Source: Nocardiopsis sp. ATB16-24 (GTDB lineage Bacteria > Actinomycetota > Actinomycetes > Streptosporangiales > Streptosporangiaceae). Taken from it: a stretch of 64,000 bases of DNA. The DNA lies in contig NZ_JASCXJ010000008.1 of assembly GCF_030271535.1 (NCBI RefSeq), positions 145,462 through 209,461 on the forward strand. The letters are read 5' to 3'. The notes below the pieces were generated by a model. The model searched no databases. It was given only the letters and a program-made list of their open reading frames with translations, and was not told where the DNA came from. A program made the translations under genes and the position numbers. This document shows, one piece after another, positions 8,926-17,274 of the stretch. Position 1 is the first letter of the stretch. Each line of letters opens with the position of its first letter.

Positions 8926-10359
8926 TTGAAGAACGAAACACTGGAACGCCTGCGCCTGCCCGGGGCCTGGGCCCTGCTCGCGGCCGCGGGCGTGCTCATG
9001 CTCTCCGGGCTCATCCAGGTCATCGTCCTGTCCAGTTCCAGCGACTGGCATCAGGGCACCTCCTTCGCCGGCGCCATGTACGGGGCCGGGGCCGCCCACT
9101 TCTTCGGTGTGGGGATCACTGTCCTCATCGCCGCCGCCGTACTCTTGGTCCTGAGCAGCGACGGAACCCGCTCCGCCGCGTCGCCGGTCGTGCTGACCGC
9201 GATGATCGTCACCGGGGTGGGACTGCTCTTCTGCCTGATCACGGTGATCTGCGGATTCATCGGGGCGATCAACGCCGGACACGGCCTGGCGAGGATGCTG
9301 GAGACGGTCGCTCAGGGAGCGGTGCTCGGTTTCGTGGGCTTCGCGACCATGAAGGCCTACAACGACCCCACCCTCGTCCCCCGGGCGACGCCGCAGCACC
9401 AGGGTGTCTACCCGCAGCAGTTCCCGCCCGCCACCGGCGCGCAGCAGTCCTTCGCCCAGCCGGGATACCCCGCGCAGGACCCCTCCGCCCAGGTTCCGGC
9501 CGATCCCGCCCAGTCCTATGGTCAGCAGTACGGTACGGGCGCCCAGCAGGCCTATGGCCAGCAGTACGGTGCCGATGCGGGTGCGCAGCAGCAGTACGGC
9601 ACGGATGCCCAGCAGGCTTACGGTCAGCAGTACGGTGCCGATGCGGGTGCGCAGCAGCAGTACGGTACGGGCGCTCAGCAGGCTTACGGTCAGCAGCAGT
9701 ATGGGGCGGACGCCTCGGGGCAGCAGGCTTATGGCCAGCAGTACGGTGCGGACGCGGGTGCGCAGCAGCAGTACGGTACGGGCGCTCAGCAGGCTTATGG
9801 CCAGCAGTACGGTGCCGATGCGGGTGCGCAGCAGCAGTACGGTACGGGCGCTCAGCAGGCCTATGGTCAGCAGCAGTATGGGGCGGACGCCTCGGGGCAG
9901 CAGGCTTATGGCCAGCAGTACGGTGCGGACGCGGGTGCGCAGCAGCAGTACGGTACGGGCGCTCAGCAGGCTTACGGTCAGCAGCAGTATGGGGCGGACG
10001 CCTCGGGGCAGCAGGCCGCCTACGGCCAGCAGGGGGAGTACTCCTACGACTCCTCCCAGTACGCTCCGCAGAGCACCGAACAACAGGCCACCTCAGGCGA
10101 GCAGGCCGCCCAGGACGCGATCCAGTACGGCTGGTACCAGGGGGCCGACCAGGGCCAACAGGCGCAGGGCGCTCCCGCCGAGGGCGGAGTTGATCCTTTC
10201 TTTAACTCCGGTGAGAACACCGGTAACGAGACGCCCGGACAGGGCGGGGGATCGTACGGAGGCCAGTACGGTTCGGGGACCGGATACGGCTCTGAACAGC
10301 AAGGACAGAGTGGATCCGGTGGTCAGCAGGGCTGGTACGGCAACGACGGCCAGCGCTGA
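8926..10359 (+). CDS. Unknown membrane protein with four TM helices and a long Tyr/Gln/Gly/Ala low-complexity tail
   Basis: 477 residues from a TTG start at 8926, chosen because GAGGGGAA lies 6 nt upstream; a GTG at 8890 would add 12 residues. Hydrophobic helices are seen at about 14-35, 57-77, 86-112 and 126-144. From residue 150 the protein is disordered in style: residues 198-369 are tandem units built on YGQQYGADAGAQQQYG, followed by a Gly/Ser/Gln-rich end (GSYGGQYGSGTGYGSEQQG). I do not recognise a named family. The tail should face one side of the membrane as a flexible, aromatic-rich chain. Repeat copies are nearly identical at DNA level, so copy number may vary between strains. Confidence 0.8.
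   Translation: MKNETLERLRLPGAWALLAAAGVLMLSGLIQVIVLSSSSDWHQGTSFAGAMYGAGAAHFFGVGITVLIAAAVLLVLSSDGTRSAASPVVLTAMIVTGVGLLFCLITVICGFIGAINAGHGLARMLETVAQGAVLGFVGFATMKAYNDPTLVPRATPQHQGVYPQQFPPATGAQQSFAQPGYPAQDPSAQVPADPAQSYGQQYGTGAQQAYGQQYGADAGAQQQYGTDAQQAYGQQYGADAGAQQQYGTGAQQAYGQQQYGADASGQQAYGQQYGADAGAQQQYGTGAQQAYGQQYGADAGAQQQYGTGAQQAYGQQQYGADASGQQAYGQQYGADAGAQQQYGTGAQQAYGQQQYGADASGQQAAYGQQGEYSYDSSQYAPQSTEQQATSGEQAAQDAIQYGWYQGADQGQQAQGAPAEGGVDPFFNSGENTGNETPGQGGGSYGGQYGSGTGYGSEQQGQSGSGGQQGWYGNDGQR
9517..10032 (+). repeat. In-frame tandem repeat array (66-bp and 45-bp units)
   Basis: 172 codons made of nearly identical 22-residue units (A, starting YGQQYGADAGAQQQYG) and 15-residue units (B, YGQQQYGADASGQQA), in the order partial-A-A-B-A-A-B-A-B-partial. 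The A-A-B block is thus a higher-order repeat of about 177 bp. Units differ by only a few synonymous changes, pointing to recent expansion or gene conversion. Confidence 0.93.
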
Positions 10360-10493
10360 CCCCGACCTCGGGATCCCGTGCTCGCCGTCGCCTTGGAAGG
10401 TCGTGAATTGCGTGATAACCCACAGAACGGACATGGTGGAACCGCTGTCGGCGGTTTGCCTCGCGATATTCAGGGGACTACCACGCAGGGCGC

Positions 10494-10523
10494 TTGACTC
10501 TCAGCAAGCGTTCCACGTGTAAT
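10494..10523 (+). promoter_or_regulatory. Predicted whiB promoter
   Basis: TTGACT (10494-10499), an 18-bp spacer and TGTAAT (10518-10523), about 75 nt upstream of the whiB start. This is a good match to a housekeeping-sigma promoter in an otherwise very GC-rich area. Confidence 0.55.
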
Positions 10524-10598
10524 TTCAAGGTGGGATTCCACCCGGCCCGGGGGACGAAAAGGGCCGGGGACATCTATGGGGGGCAACAGGAGGTGCGC

Positions 10599-10886
10599 AT
10601 GAGCGAGGTCATCCCGCTGGCGCACGGCTCGGACGAAGATCTGGGCTGGCAGGAACGTGCCCTGTGCGCGCAGACCGACCCGGAGGCGTTCTTCCCCGAG
10701 AAGGGCGGCTCGACACGGGAGGCCAAGAAGGTCTGCCAGTCGTGCGAGGTGCGTGCGGAGTGCCTGGAGTACGCGCTGGAGCACGACGAACGCTTCGGTA
10801 TCTGGGGAGGACTTTCCGAACGCGAGCGCCGGAGGCTCAAGAAAGCCGCCGGAGGGGATTTCGATTTCCTGGCGGACGTGCTCTGA
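10599..10886 (+). CDS. whiB: WhiB-family iron-sulfur transcriptional regulator (WhiB / WhmD / WhiB2 type)
   Basis: 95 residues from the ATG at 10599, which has CAGGAGGTG just upstream. Four cluster-binding cysteines are present (Cys23, 46, 49, 55, the last three as CQSCEVRAEC), followed by GIWGG (67-71) and the basic stretch SERERRRLKK. The segment ALCAQTDPEAFFPEKGGSTREAKK is that of the WhiB/WhmD subgroup needed for sporulation septation in Streptomyces and division in mycobacteria, where it works as a cofactor of another regulator (WhiA in Streptomyces). The following genes are glycosyltransferase and manB type, as around whiB in other Actinobacteria. Confidence 0.95.
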   Translation: MSEVIPLAHGSDEDLGWQERALCAQTDPEAFFPEKGGSTREAKKVCQSCEVRAECLEYALEHDERFGIWGGLSERERRRLKKAAGGDFDFLADVL

Positions 10887-10898
10887 GAGTGCGTAGGA

Positions 10899-10937
10899 GA
10901 CGCGCGCCCGGGCCCTGTGCCCGGGCGCGCGTCTTTG
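10899..10937 (+). terminator. Terminator of whiB
   Basis: Perfect 15-bp stem GACGCGCGCCCGGGC / GCCCGGGCGCGCGTC (10899-10913 and 10919-10933) with a 5-nt loop and then TTTG, 13 nt after the whiB stop. Confidence 0.85.
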
Positions 10938-11181
10938 CCCGCACCCTTCGGTGGTGGTCGCTGCTGACGTCGGACGTCGCCCGTGGTGGGAATGCACCGA
11001 TATGGGCTGACCGGTTCCTCGCGCGACGAATAGGTCCGTAATGGTGTCGGGTGGCGTATCGTGATGTCCCGCGCTCGTGAGTCGCGCCCGGTGTGCGCAC
11101 GAGCCCGCCGACCCTGTCGGTGGATCCACGGATCCGAGCGCGGGATCGCACCCCTTCCCTCGGAGAGAACCCACCACAGCC

Positions 11182-14100
11182 GTGCTTGACCACGATTTCG
11201 CCCGACACGTCGTCACCGCTGTCATCGTGTCCCACGACGGCGCCCGCTGGCTGCCCGAGACGCTGGAGGCGCTGCGCGCCCAGTCCAGGCCCGTGCAGCG
11301 TGCCGTCGCCGCGGACACCGGCAGCACCGACGGCAGCGCCGACATCCTGGCCGAGTTCCTGCCCTCCGAAGCCGTCGTCGAGATGCCCGCCCGCACCGGA
11401 TACGGCGACGCCGTCCGCGCGGCCCTGAGGCTCCCCCGTTCCACCAGTGCGGTACGGGGCTTCGACGAGGACGCCACCGAGTGGATCTGGCTCGTCCACG
11501 ACGATCTCGTCCTCGACGCCGACGCCCTCGCCCACCTGCTCGCCGCGGCCGACCGGGATCCCCGTGCCGCGGTGCTGGGGCCCAAGCTGCGCGACTGGTT
11601 CGACCGCCGGCTCCTGGTCGAGGTCGGCGTGACCATCGACGGGGCGGGCCGGCGTGAGACCGGGCTCGAACAACGCGAGTTCGACCACGGCCAGCACGAC
11701 GGCACCCGCCAGGTCCTGGCCGTGTCCAGCGCGGGCATGCTCGTCCGCCGCGACGTGTGGGACAGACTCGGCGGGTTCGATCCGGCCCTGCCCCTGTTCC
11801 GCGACGACATCGACTTCTGTTGGAGGGTGGGCGGGGCCGGACTGCGCGCCCTGTTGGTCACCGACGCGGTCGCCTACCACGCCGAGGCCTCCGCCCGTCG
11901 CCGACGGCCGATCACCGCGACCCGGAACCACCCACGCCGGGTGGACCGCCACCACGCCGTCTTCGTGTTGCTGGCCAACCTGCCGACAGGCGGCATGCTG
12001 GGCGCGTTGCTCCGCAACTCCGTGGCCTCGCTCCTGCGAGTGCTGATGTACCTGCTCGTCAAGCAGCCCGCCAACGCCCTGGACGAGGCCGCCGCCATCA
12101 CGATGGTGTACCTGCGTCCCTTCCGGCTGGTACGCGCCCGTTTCCGGCGACGACGGGACCGCCGTCGTACCTACAGCGCCATCCGCCCCTTCCTCGCGCG
12201 CGGCGTGGCCATGCGCCAGTTCCACGACGTGGTCACCGGATTCCTGTCCGGTGAGCCCGTGAGCAACACCCCCGGACGCCACCAGGCCGTCACCGTCCCA
12301 CCCGCCGAGGACGACGACGAGGCGCTCACCGACGACACGGGCTTCGTACGCCGGGTCCTCCTCAGGCCCGGCGTGCTGCTGATCATCGGCCTGACCCTGG
12401 TCACGGTGATCGCCGAGCGATCCCTGCTCTTCGGCGACCTCCTCGCGGGCGGCGCCCTGCCCCCGGTGGCGGGTACCGCCCGTGACATGTGGGACCTGTA
12501 CCTGTCGAGCAGCCCCGACAGCGGGCTCGGTTCCGGCGCTCCGGTCCCGCCCTACGTCGGACTGCTCGCCCTGGCCTCCACCCTCACCCTGGGCAAGCCC
12601 TGGCTCGCCGTCACCGTCCTCCTGTTGGGCTGCGTTCCCCTGGCCGGACTGACCTCCTACCTGCTCGCCAGGCAGGTACTGGGCTTTCGTCCCGCGCGAC
12701 TGTGGATGGCCGCGGTCTACGCGCTGCTTCCCGTGGCCACCGGAGCCGTGGCGCAGGGCCGTGTGGGCACCGCCCTGGTCCACGCCCTTCTGCCGGTGAT
12801 GGGTCTGCTGCTGGTGAGACTGGTGTCGATGCCGCCCGGACCCTCGCGTCGCGCGGCCTGGGGACTGGGTCTGCTCTTGACGGTGGCCACCGCGTTCGTG
12901 CCGATGGTGTGGCTGTTGTCCCTGGTCACCGGTCTGTTGGTGGCGGTGTCCTTCGGCCACCTGGGGCGGCGGGTGTACGTGAGCGTCGCGCTGAGTCTGA
13001 CCGTTCCCCTGCTGCTTCTGCTGCCGTGGTCGCTCGAACTGCTCCTGCGTCCCACCCTGTGGCTGCTGGAGGCGGGGTTGCACCGACCCGAGTCGTCGGC
13101 CCCGGGGGCCGCCCCCCACGAGCTGCTCCTGCTCTCCCCGGGAGGCCCGGGTACGCCGCCGTTCTGGGTCACCGTCGGGTTCGCGGTCGCGGCGCTGTGC
13201 TCCCTGCTGCTGTTGCGCAACCGCATGCTGGTCGCCGCGGGCTGGTCGATGGCCCTGTTCGGGATCCTGGTCGCCATCCTGACCAGCAGGATCGTCGTGG
13301 AACCCTCTTTCGGAGGCCCGCCGGCACCGGTCTGGCCCGGCGTGGCCCTGTCCTTCGCCGCCACGGCCGTGTTGCTGTCGGCGGCGACCGCGGCACGTTC
13401 CTTCGGTGAGATGTTCCAGAGGGGAGGGACACGGCGGGTCTTCGCCCTGACGGTGGGCGCGCTCGCCCTGACCACCCCGCTCTGCGCCGCCCTCGTGTGG
13501 ATGTGGGAGGGCGTCCAGGGCCCTCTCACCGGACATGCCGACGCCACCGTCGCCGGGGCCCTGTCCAGTGTCGCCGAGGACGGGACCGGGCCGCGTACCC
13601 TCATCCTCACCTCTGACGGTCGGGGCGCGGTGGACTACGTGGTGGTGCGCGGAGACCAACCCCGCCTGGGCGAGGAACGCCTCGTACCGGAGCCGCGGAC
13701 ACGCGAGGTCATGGACCGGGCCGTGGCGGAGCTCACCGCGGGTCAGGGCGGAGACCAGACGCACGTCCTGGCGGATCTCGGCGTCATGTACGTGCTCTAC
13801 CCGCGGCCCCGGGTCGGCGTGCCCTCCGACGTGACGATGGTCGACACCCTGGACGGCACACCCGGACTCGAACGACGGTCGCTGTCGCGGCACTACGCCC
13901 TCTGGAGGCTCGGCACGCCCACCGGTGCTCTGCGCGTGGTCTCCGAGAGCGGTGAGTCCGAGACCCTCACGGTGGAGGGCTCGGGCGGGGAGATGACGGC
14001 CGAGGTCCCCGACGGCGCCACCGGCAGACGCCTGGCCCTGGCGGAGAGTGCCGACAGTGGCTGGCGGGCCACCCTGGACGGCGTGGAACTGACCCCGGTG

Positions 14101-14577
14101 AACGCCGAGAACGGCACCCAGTCCTGGGCGCTGCCGGTACAAGGCGGCCGGGTGCACGTCCGGCACATCGACCACGCGCACACGGCGTGGCTGCTCGCCC
14201 AGGGCGTCCTGGGCCTGGTGGTCGTGGTCCTCGCCGCGCCCGGTGTGCGCACGGAGGAGGAGTCGCGGCTGATCGCCTCCACTCCCACCCCCCGACCACG
14301 GCGACCGGAGGGGTTGCGCAGGGCCTCGCGTCGCAGAGCACCGACCAGGGCCGCACGGGAAGGCGACCCCGGCGCACGGAGCGCCGACGACGAGAGTTCC
14401 GAGAGCGCCAGGAGCACCGGATCCACAAGTGAGGGCGAGACCACCGGGGCCGTCCCCGCGGTCCGGGGCAGGGGGCGCCGTAGGGGGACCCGGGGCACCG
14501 GACGGCGCCGCGCGGCCGGCAGGCGCAGAGCGGGCGACGGAGACGCCGGGGCCTCCGGTGCCGGGCGGGAGGAGTAG
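11182..14577 (+). CDS. Large membrane GT2 glycosyltransferase
   Basis: About 1131 residues from a GTG at 11182; the frame opens further upstream. The N-terminal third is a GT-A domain: TAVIVSHDGARWLPETLEAL, AADTGSTDGSADIL, the DxD-like LVHDDLVLD, and a later PLFRDDIDFCWR acid motif. Then comes a long polytopic region (many Leu/Val-rich helices from about residue 390 to 790), an extracytoplasmic domain and a last helix (AWLLAQGVLGLVVVVLAAPG) before an Arg-rich tail. It probably extends an envelope glycan at the membrane; donor and acceptor are unknown. Its stop is 3 nt from the DUF5719 start, so the two are co-translated, an arrangement I recall next to whiB in Streptomyces as well. Confidence 0.9.
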   Translation: MLDHDFARHVVTAVIVSHDGARWLPETLEALRAQSRPVQRAVAADTGSTDGSADILAEFLPSEAVVEMPARTGYGDAVRAALRLPRSTSAVRGFDEDATEWIWLVHDDLVLDADALAHLLAAADRDPRAAVLGPKLRDWFDRRLLVEVGVTIDGAGRRETGLEQREFDHGQHDGTRQVLAVSSAGMLVRRDVWDRLGGFDPALPLFRDDIDFCWRVGGAGLRALLVTDAVAYHAEASARRRRPITATRNHPRRVDRHHAVFVLLANLPTGGMLGALLRNSVASLLRVLMYLLVKQPANALDEAAAITMVYLRPFRLVRARFRRRRDRRRTYSAIRPFLARGVAMRQFHDVVTGFLSGEPVSNTPGRHQAVTVPPAEDDDEALTDDTGFVRRVLLRPGVLLIIGLTLVTVIAERSLLFGDLLAGGALPPVAGTARDMWDLYLSSSPDSGLGSGAPVPPYVGLLALASTLTLGKPWLAVTVLLLGCVPLAGLTSYLLARQVLGFRPARLWMAAVYALLPVATGAVAQGRVGTALVHALLPVMGLLLVRLVSMPPGPSRRAAWGLGLLLTVATAFVPMVWLLSLVTGLLVAVSFGHLGRRVYVSVALSLTVPLLLLLPWSLELLLRPTLWLLEAGLHRPESSAPGAAPHELLLLSPGGPGTPPFWVTVGFAVAALCSLLLLRNRMLVAAGWSMALFGILVAILTSRIVVEPSFGGPPAPVWPGVALSFAATAVLLSAATAARSFGEMFQRGGTRRVFALTVGALALTTPLCAALVWMWEGVQGPLTGHADATVAGALSSVAEDGTGPRTLILTSDGRGAVDYVVVRGDQPRLGEERLVPEPRTREVMDRAVAELTAGQGGDQTHVLADLGVMYVLYPRPRVGVPSDVTMVDTLDGTPGLERRSLSRHYALWRLGTPTGALRVVSESGESETLTVEGSGGEMTAEVPDGATGRRLALAESADSGWRATLDGVELTPVNAENGTQSWALPVQGGRVHVRHIDHAHTAWLLAQGVLGLVVVVLAAPGVRTEEESRLIASTPTPRPRRPEGLRRASRRRAPTRAAREGDPGARSADDESSESARSTGSTSEGETTGAVPAVRGRGRRRGTRGTGRRRAAGRRRAGDGDAGASGAGREE

Positions 14578-14580
14578 GAC

Positions 14581-16137
14581 GTGCGGCTGATCGTGGAGAA
14601 CCGCTTCGCGCTGTTCGGTCTGGTCGGGCTGGCCTTGGCCGCGTTGTTCGGTGTCGCGTTCGTGGTCCGCCCCGTGACGGCCGAACTCGGTGTCACCGAG
14701 CCGGACACGGTGCGCCCGGACCACGCGGTGCGGGTGTGCCCCGCGCCGCACGGTCCGGGAGAGGCGACCGTGGCGGCCTTCGCTCCCAGAGTGGGACGTG
14801 ACGACGAAGGCAGGCTGTGGGCCGAGACGGTCCCCGCCGCCCCGGAGGACGGCGAGGAGGAGAGGGCGGAGGCGGGCGTGCCGGTCGGCGAGGAACCGAC
14901 CGAACCCGGCCGTGTGTGGAGGGCGGACACCGCGGAGGCCGCCGATCCCCTCGTGATCCGGGCACAAGGCTCCCTGGCCTCGGGTCTGGACGCGGCCCAG
15001 ATCACCCTGTCCGACGACTCGGCCACCGAGGTGCGCTGCGCGGAACCCTCCATCGGCACCTGGTTCGCCCTGCCGGGAGGCGACGACGAGGACGGCGGAG
15101 GGCTCGACTCGCTCACCGTCCATCTGACCAACCCCGAGGAGTCCCGGGCCACGGTGAGCGTGGACGTCTACACCGAGGGAGGCCCCTCCTACTCGCCCGA
15201 GAGCCGAGGCATCTCCCTGCCCGCCGGTGAGTCGACCGTGCTGGAACTGACCGCGCTGGTCCAGAGCACCGGTGCGGTCGGCGTGCACGTGCGCACCAGC
15301 ACGGGGCGGGTCGCCGCCTCCCTGCTCGCCGAGCACGACTCCGGTTCCGGGGACTGGGTGCCCCCCACGGCCGCGCCCGCGAAGGAACATGTGATCCCCG
15401 GGGTCCCCGGGGGAGACGGTCGTCGCCGTCTGCTCGTGGCCGCCCCCGGCGACGATCCGGTGGAGGTACGTGTCCACACCGTCTCCTCCGCGTCGGAGGA
15501 CGGGGAGGAGACGGAGGAACCCGCACAGGAGGACGGCCGAGGGACGGGGACCGCGGAGGATCCGACCGTGCTCAACGTTCCCCCGGCCGCGTCGGCCTGG
15601 CTCACGCTGGAGAGCGTTCTGGGCGGTGAGGCGGGGACGGTCGTGGTGGAGTCCGACGCGCCCGTGGTCGCGGGCGTGGCCGTGGAGGCGGTCGACGGTG
15701 AGGGCGAGGTGGTGGAGACCGCCTACACGTCCGCCGTGCCGCCCCTGCGCTTTCCGTTGGACACCACCGCGATCCTGCCCGACGTTCCCGAGGGGGCCGA
15801 CACCCACGTGCTCTTGGGGGCGGTCGGGGCGGACGTCACGTTGGTGGCCACCCCGATCGGTGTCGACGGCACCCAGGGAGACGCCGTGCGCGTGGAGGTC
15901 CCCGCCGGGACCACGATGGCGTTCGGGGCGGGGGAGGAAGGTTGGCGAGCCCCCTCGGGCACCGACTCCCAGGGCGGTCACACCGTCCGACTGGAACTGC
16001 TGGAGGGGTCGGCGCCGGTGTACGTCGCGCGCGTGCTGCGCGACGGGGAGGCGCTGAGCGTGCTACCGGTGCGGCCCGCCCCGGTGCGGATCGCGCTTCC
16101 CGTGGTGCGCGACAGCATGGTGGGGGTCGTCCCCTGA
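14581..16137 (+). CDS. DUF5719 family membrane-anchored extracytoplasmic protein
   Basis: 518 residues starting with GTG at 14581. One N-terminal helix (FALFGLVGLALAALFGVAFVV) anchors a beta-rich, acidic exported part with repeated Ig-like strand patterns (SVDVYTEGGPSYSPESRGISLPAGESTVLELTALVQ). No catalytic motif is visible. It sits 3 nt after the giant GT2 gene and recurs there in actinomycetes, so it is probably a partner of that glycosyltransferase in the envelope. The family assignment is from remembered synteny and general layout, not a search. Confidence 0.75.
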   Translation: MRLIVENRFALFGLVGLALAALFGVAFVVRPVTAELGVTEPDTVRPDHAVRVCPAPHGPGEATVAAFAPRVGRDDEGRLWAETVPAAPEDGEEERAEAGVPVGEEPTEPGRVWRADTAEAADPLVIRAQGSLASGLDAAQITLSDDSATEVRCAEPSIGTWFALPGGDDEDGGGLDSLTVHLTNPEESRATVSVDVYTEGGPSYSPESRGISLPAGESTVLELTALVQSTGAVGVHVRTSTGRVAASLLAEHDSGSGDWVPPTAAPAKEHVIPGVPGGDGRRRLLVAAPGDDPVEVRVHTVSSASEDGEETEEPAQEDGRGTGTAEDPTVLNVPPAASAWLTLESVLGGEAGTVVVESDAPVVAGVAVEAVDGEGEVVETAYTSAVPPLRFPLDTTAILPDVPEGADTHVLLGAVGADVTLVATPIGVDGTQGDAVRVEVPAGTTMAFGAGEEGWRAPSGTDSQGGHTVRLELLEGSAPVYVARVLRDGEALSVLPVRPAPVRIALPVVRDSMVGVVP

Positions 16138-16149
16138 CGGCGGAGTCGT

Positions 16150-16584
16150 TCAGCTCTCCGGGTCCACCGACTCCGGTTCCACCCCGAGCAGGTTGGCGAC
16201 CTCCTCCACGACCGTCTCGTGGACGAGGAGGGCCATCTCCTCGGGGTCCTTCGTCCGGATCTCCACCGGACGTCGGTACACCACGATGCGTGCCCGGCCC
16301 GCGGGGTCGAGTTCCAGTCGCGAGAACGGGATCGACTCGGTCGACAGGCCGCGAAGGGGGACGGGGGGAACGTCCTCCACGAGGAAGTCGACATTGGCCA
16401 GTTCACGTGCCCACAGGCGTTCCAGGCGTTCGACGGCGTCCAGCACAAGGTCGTCGAAAGCCTGCGCCCGGCTGCGGAAAACCGGCAGGTCAGACGGCAC
16501 GAGAGGACCGCGGATACCGCGTCCCCGGCGGTCCCGGCGCCGTACTCGGTCTGGTTGGCCACTGGAAAGGCGCACTCGTCGCAC
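16150..16584 (-). CDS. Zincin-like metallopeptidase family protein (PF06262 type) with degenerate metal site
   Basis: 144 residues from a GTG at 16584. The core matches the actinobacterial short zincin family: RAQAFDDLVLDAVERLERLWARELANVDFLVEDVP, then IVVYRRPVEIRTKDPEE, then LVHETVVEEVANLLGVEPESVDPES. In active zincins the last block would be HExxHxxG; here it reads HETVVEEVANLLG, so the second metal-binding His is Val. I recall the same change in the Streptomyces protein at this locus, so it seems a subfamily trait rather than decay. It is convergent with DUF5719 and divergent from DUF3499. Function unknown; possibly structural or regulatory. Confidence 0.82.
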   Translation of the reverse strand: MRRVRLSSGQPDRVRRRDRRGRGIRGPLVPSDLPVFRSRAQAFDDLVLDAVERLERLWARELANVDFLVEDVPPVPLRGLSTESIPFSRLELDPAGRARIVVYRRPVEIRTKDPEEMALLVHETVVEEVANLLGVEPESVDPES

Positions 16585-16771
16585 ACTTCGAGACTAAGCC
16601 ATCACGCGCCTGAGGCGTAGTCCCATCGTCCCGCGGGGCCGGCGGCCTCCGCGGGCCCCTCGGGAACGGACGTTCCGGGATCGGCGCGCGGAGGCCGCGA
16701 AGAGGCGGAAACGGACCAGGTCATGGAACGATGCTGGCGTGTCCCTCAGTAAAGGCATACAGTCGAACGCT

Positions 16772-17161
16772 GTGAGCCCTGTTCGACGCTGCTCCCGTAC
16801 CGCCTGTAGGCAGCCTGCCGTCTTCACGCTCACGTACGTCTACGCAGACTCGACGGCCGTCCTCGGCCCTCTCGCCGCCTACGTGGAACCGCACTGCTAC
16901 GACCTCTGCGCCATGCACGCCGACCGGTTGACCGCTCCGCGAGGCTGGGAGGTCGTGCGGCTTCCGGTCGAGACGGTGGGCGGTGGCCCCGGCAGTGACG
17001 ACCTGGAGGCTCTCGCGGACGCGGTACGTGAGGCGGCTCGCCCGCCTGCGCGCAGGAACCCCTCCGAGAGCGAGTCCGCCGAGACGCTGCGCCGTGGACA
17101 TCTGCGTGTGGTCAGGTCCGACCCCGCCCGTGGGGAGCCGCCCCGCAATCCCGGCGGTTGA
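16772..17161 (+). CDS. DUF3499 family small protein (probable zinc-binding)
   Basis: About 129 residues from a GTG at 16772, where the usual family start SPVRRCSRTACRQPAVFTLTY appears; a GTG at 16739 would add 11 residues and cannot be excluded. Two cysteine pairs (CSRTAC and CYDLCAMH) look like a zinc ribbon. The segment YADSTAVLGPLAAYVEPHCYDLCAMHADRLTAPRGWEVVRL is the conserved core. The family is found only in Actinobacteria, beside manB; its role is unknown. The C-terminus is disordered and basic. Confidence 0.85.
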   Translation: MSPVRRCSRTACRQPAVFTLTYVYADSTAVLGPLAAYVEPHCYDLCAMHADRLTAPRGWEVVRLPVETVGGGPGSDDLEALADAVREAARPPARRNPSESESAETLRRGHLRVVRSDPARGEPPRNPGG

Positions 17162-17274
17162 CACCTCCGTGATGCGGATGGGTCCCCACGGGAACGGCTT
17201 GCTAGTTTTGTACCGCGCGCGGCCCCGCCGCGCGGGACCGAACGCGGAGCAGAACCGAGCTGGCCGGAGAAGAC

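Noticed and set aside
9517..10032. Possible CRISPR array
   Set aside because: The units are contiguous without unique spacers and keep the reading frame, so it is a coding tandem repeat.
8692..10083. Minus-strand frame with repeated LLLRTRIGTVLL
   Set aside because: It is the reverse reading of the Tyr/Gln repeat array; the plus-strand frame has a ribosome site, real transmembrane helices and proper codon use.
10837..15981. A very long open frame on the minus strand opposite the GT2 and DUF5719 genes
   Set aside because: It is the antisense shadow of two well-supported genes in high-GC DNA; its translation is Gly/Arg/His/Gln-rich with no domain. The same holds for long minus-strand frames at 22108-24945, 41596-44328, 46587-51080 and 52183-57129.
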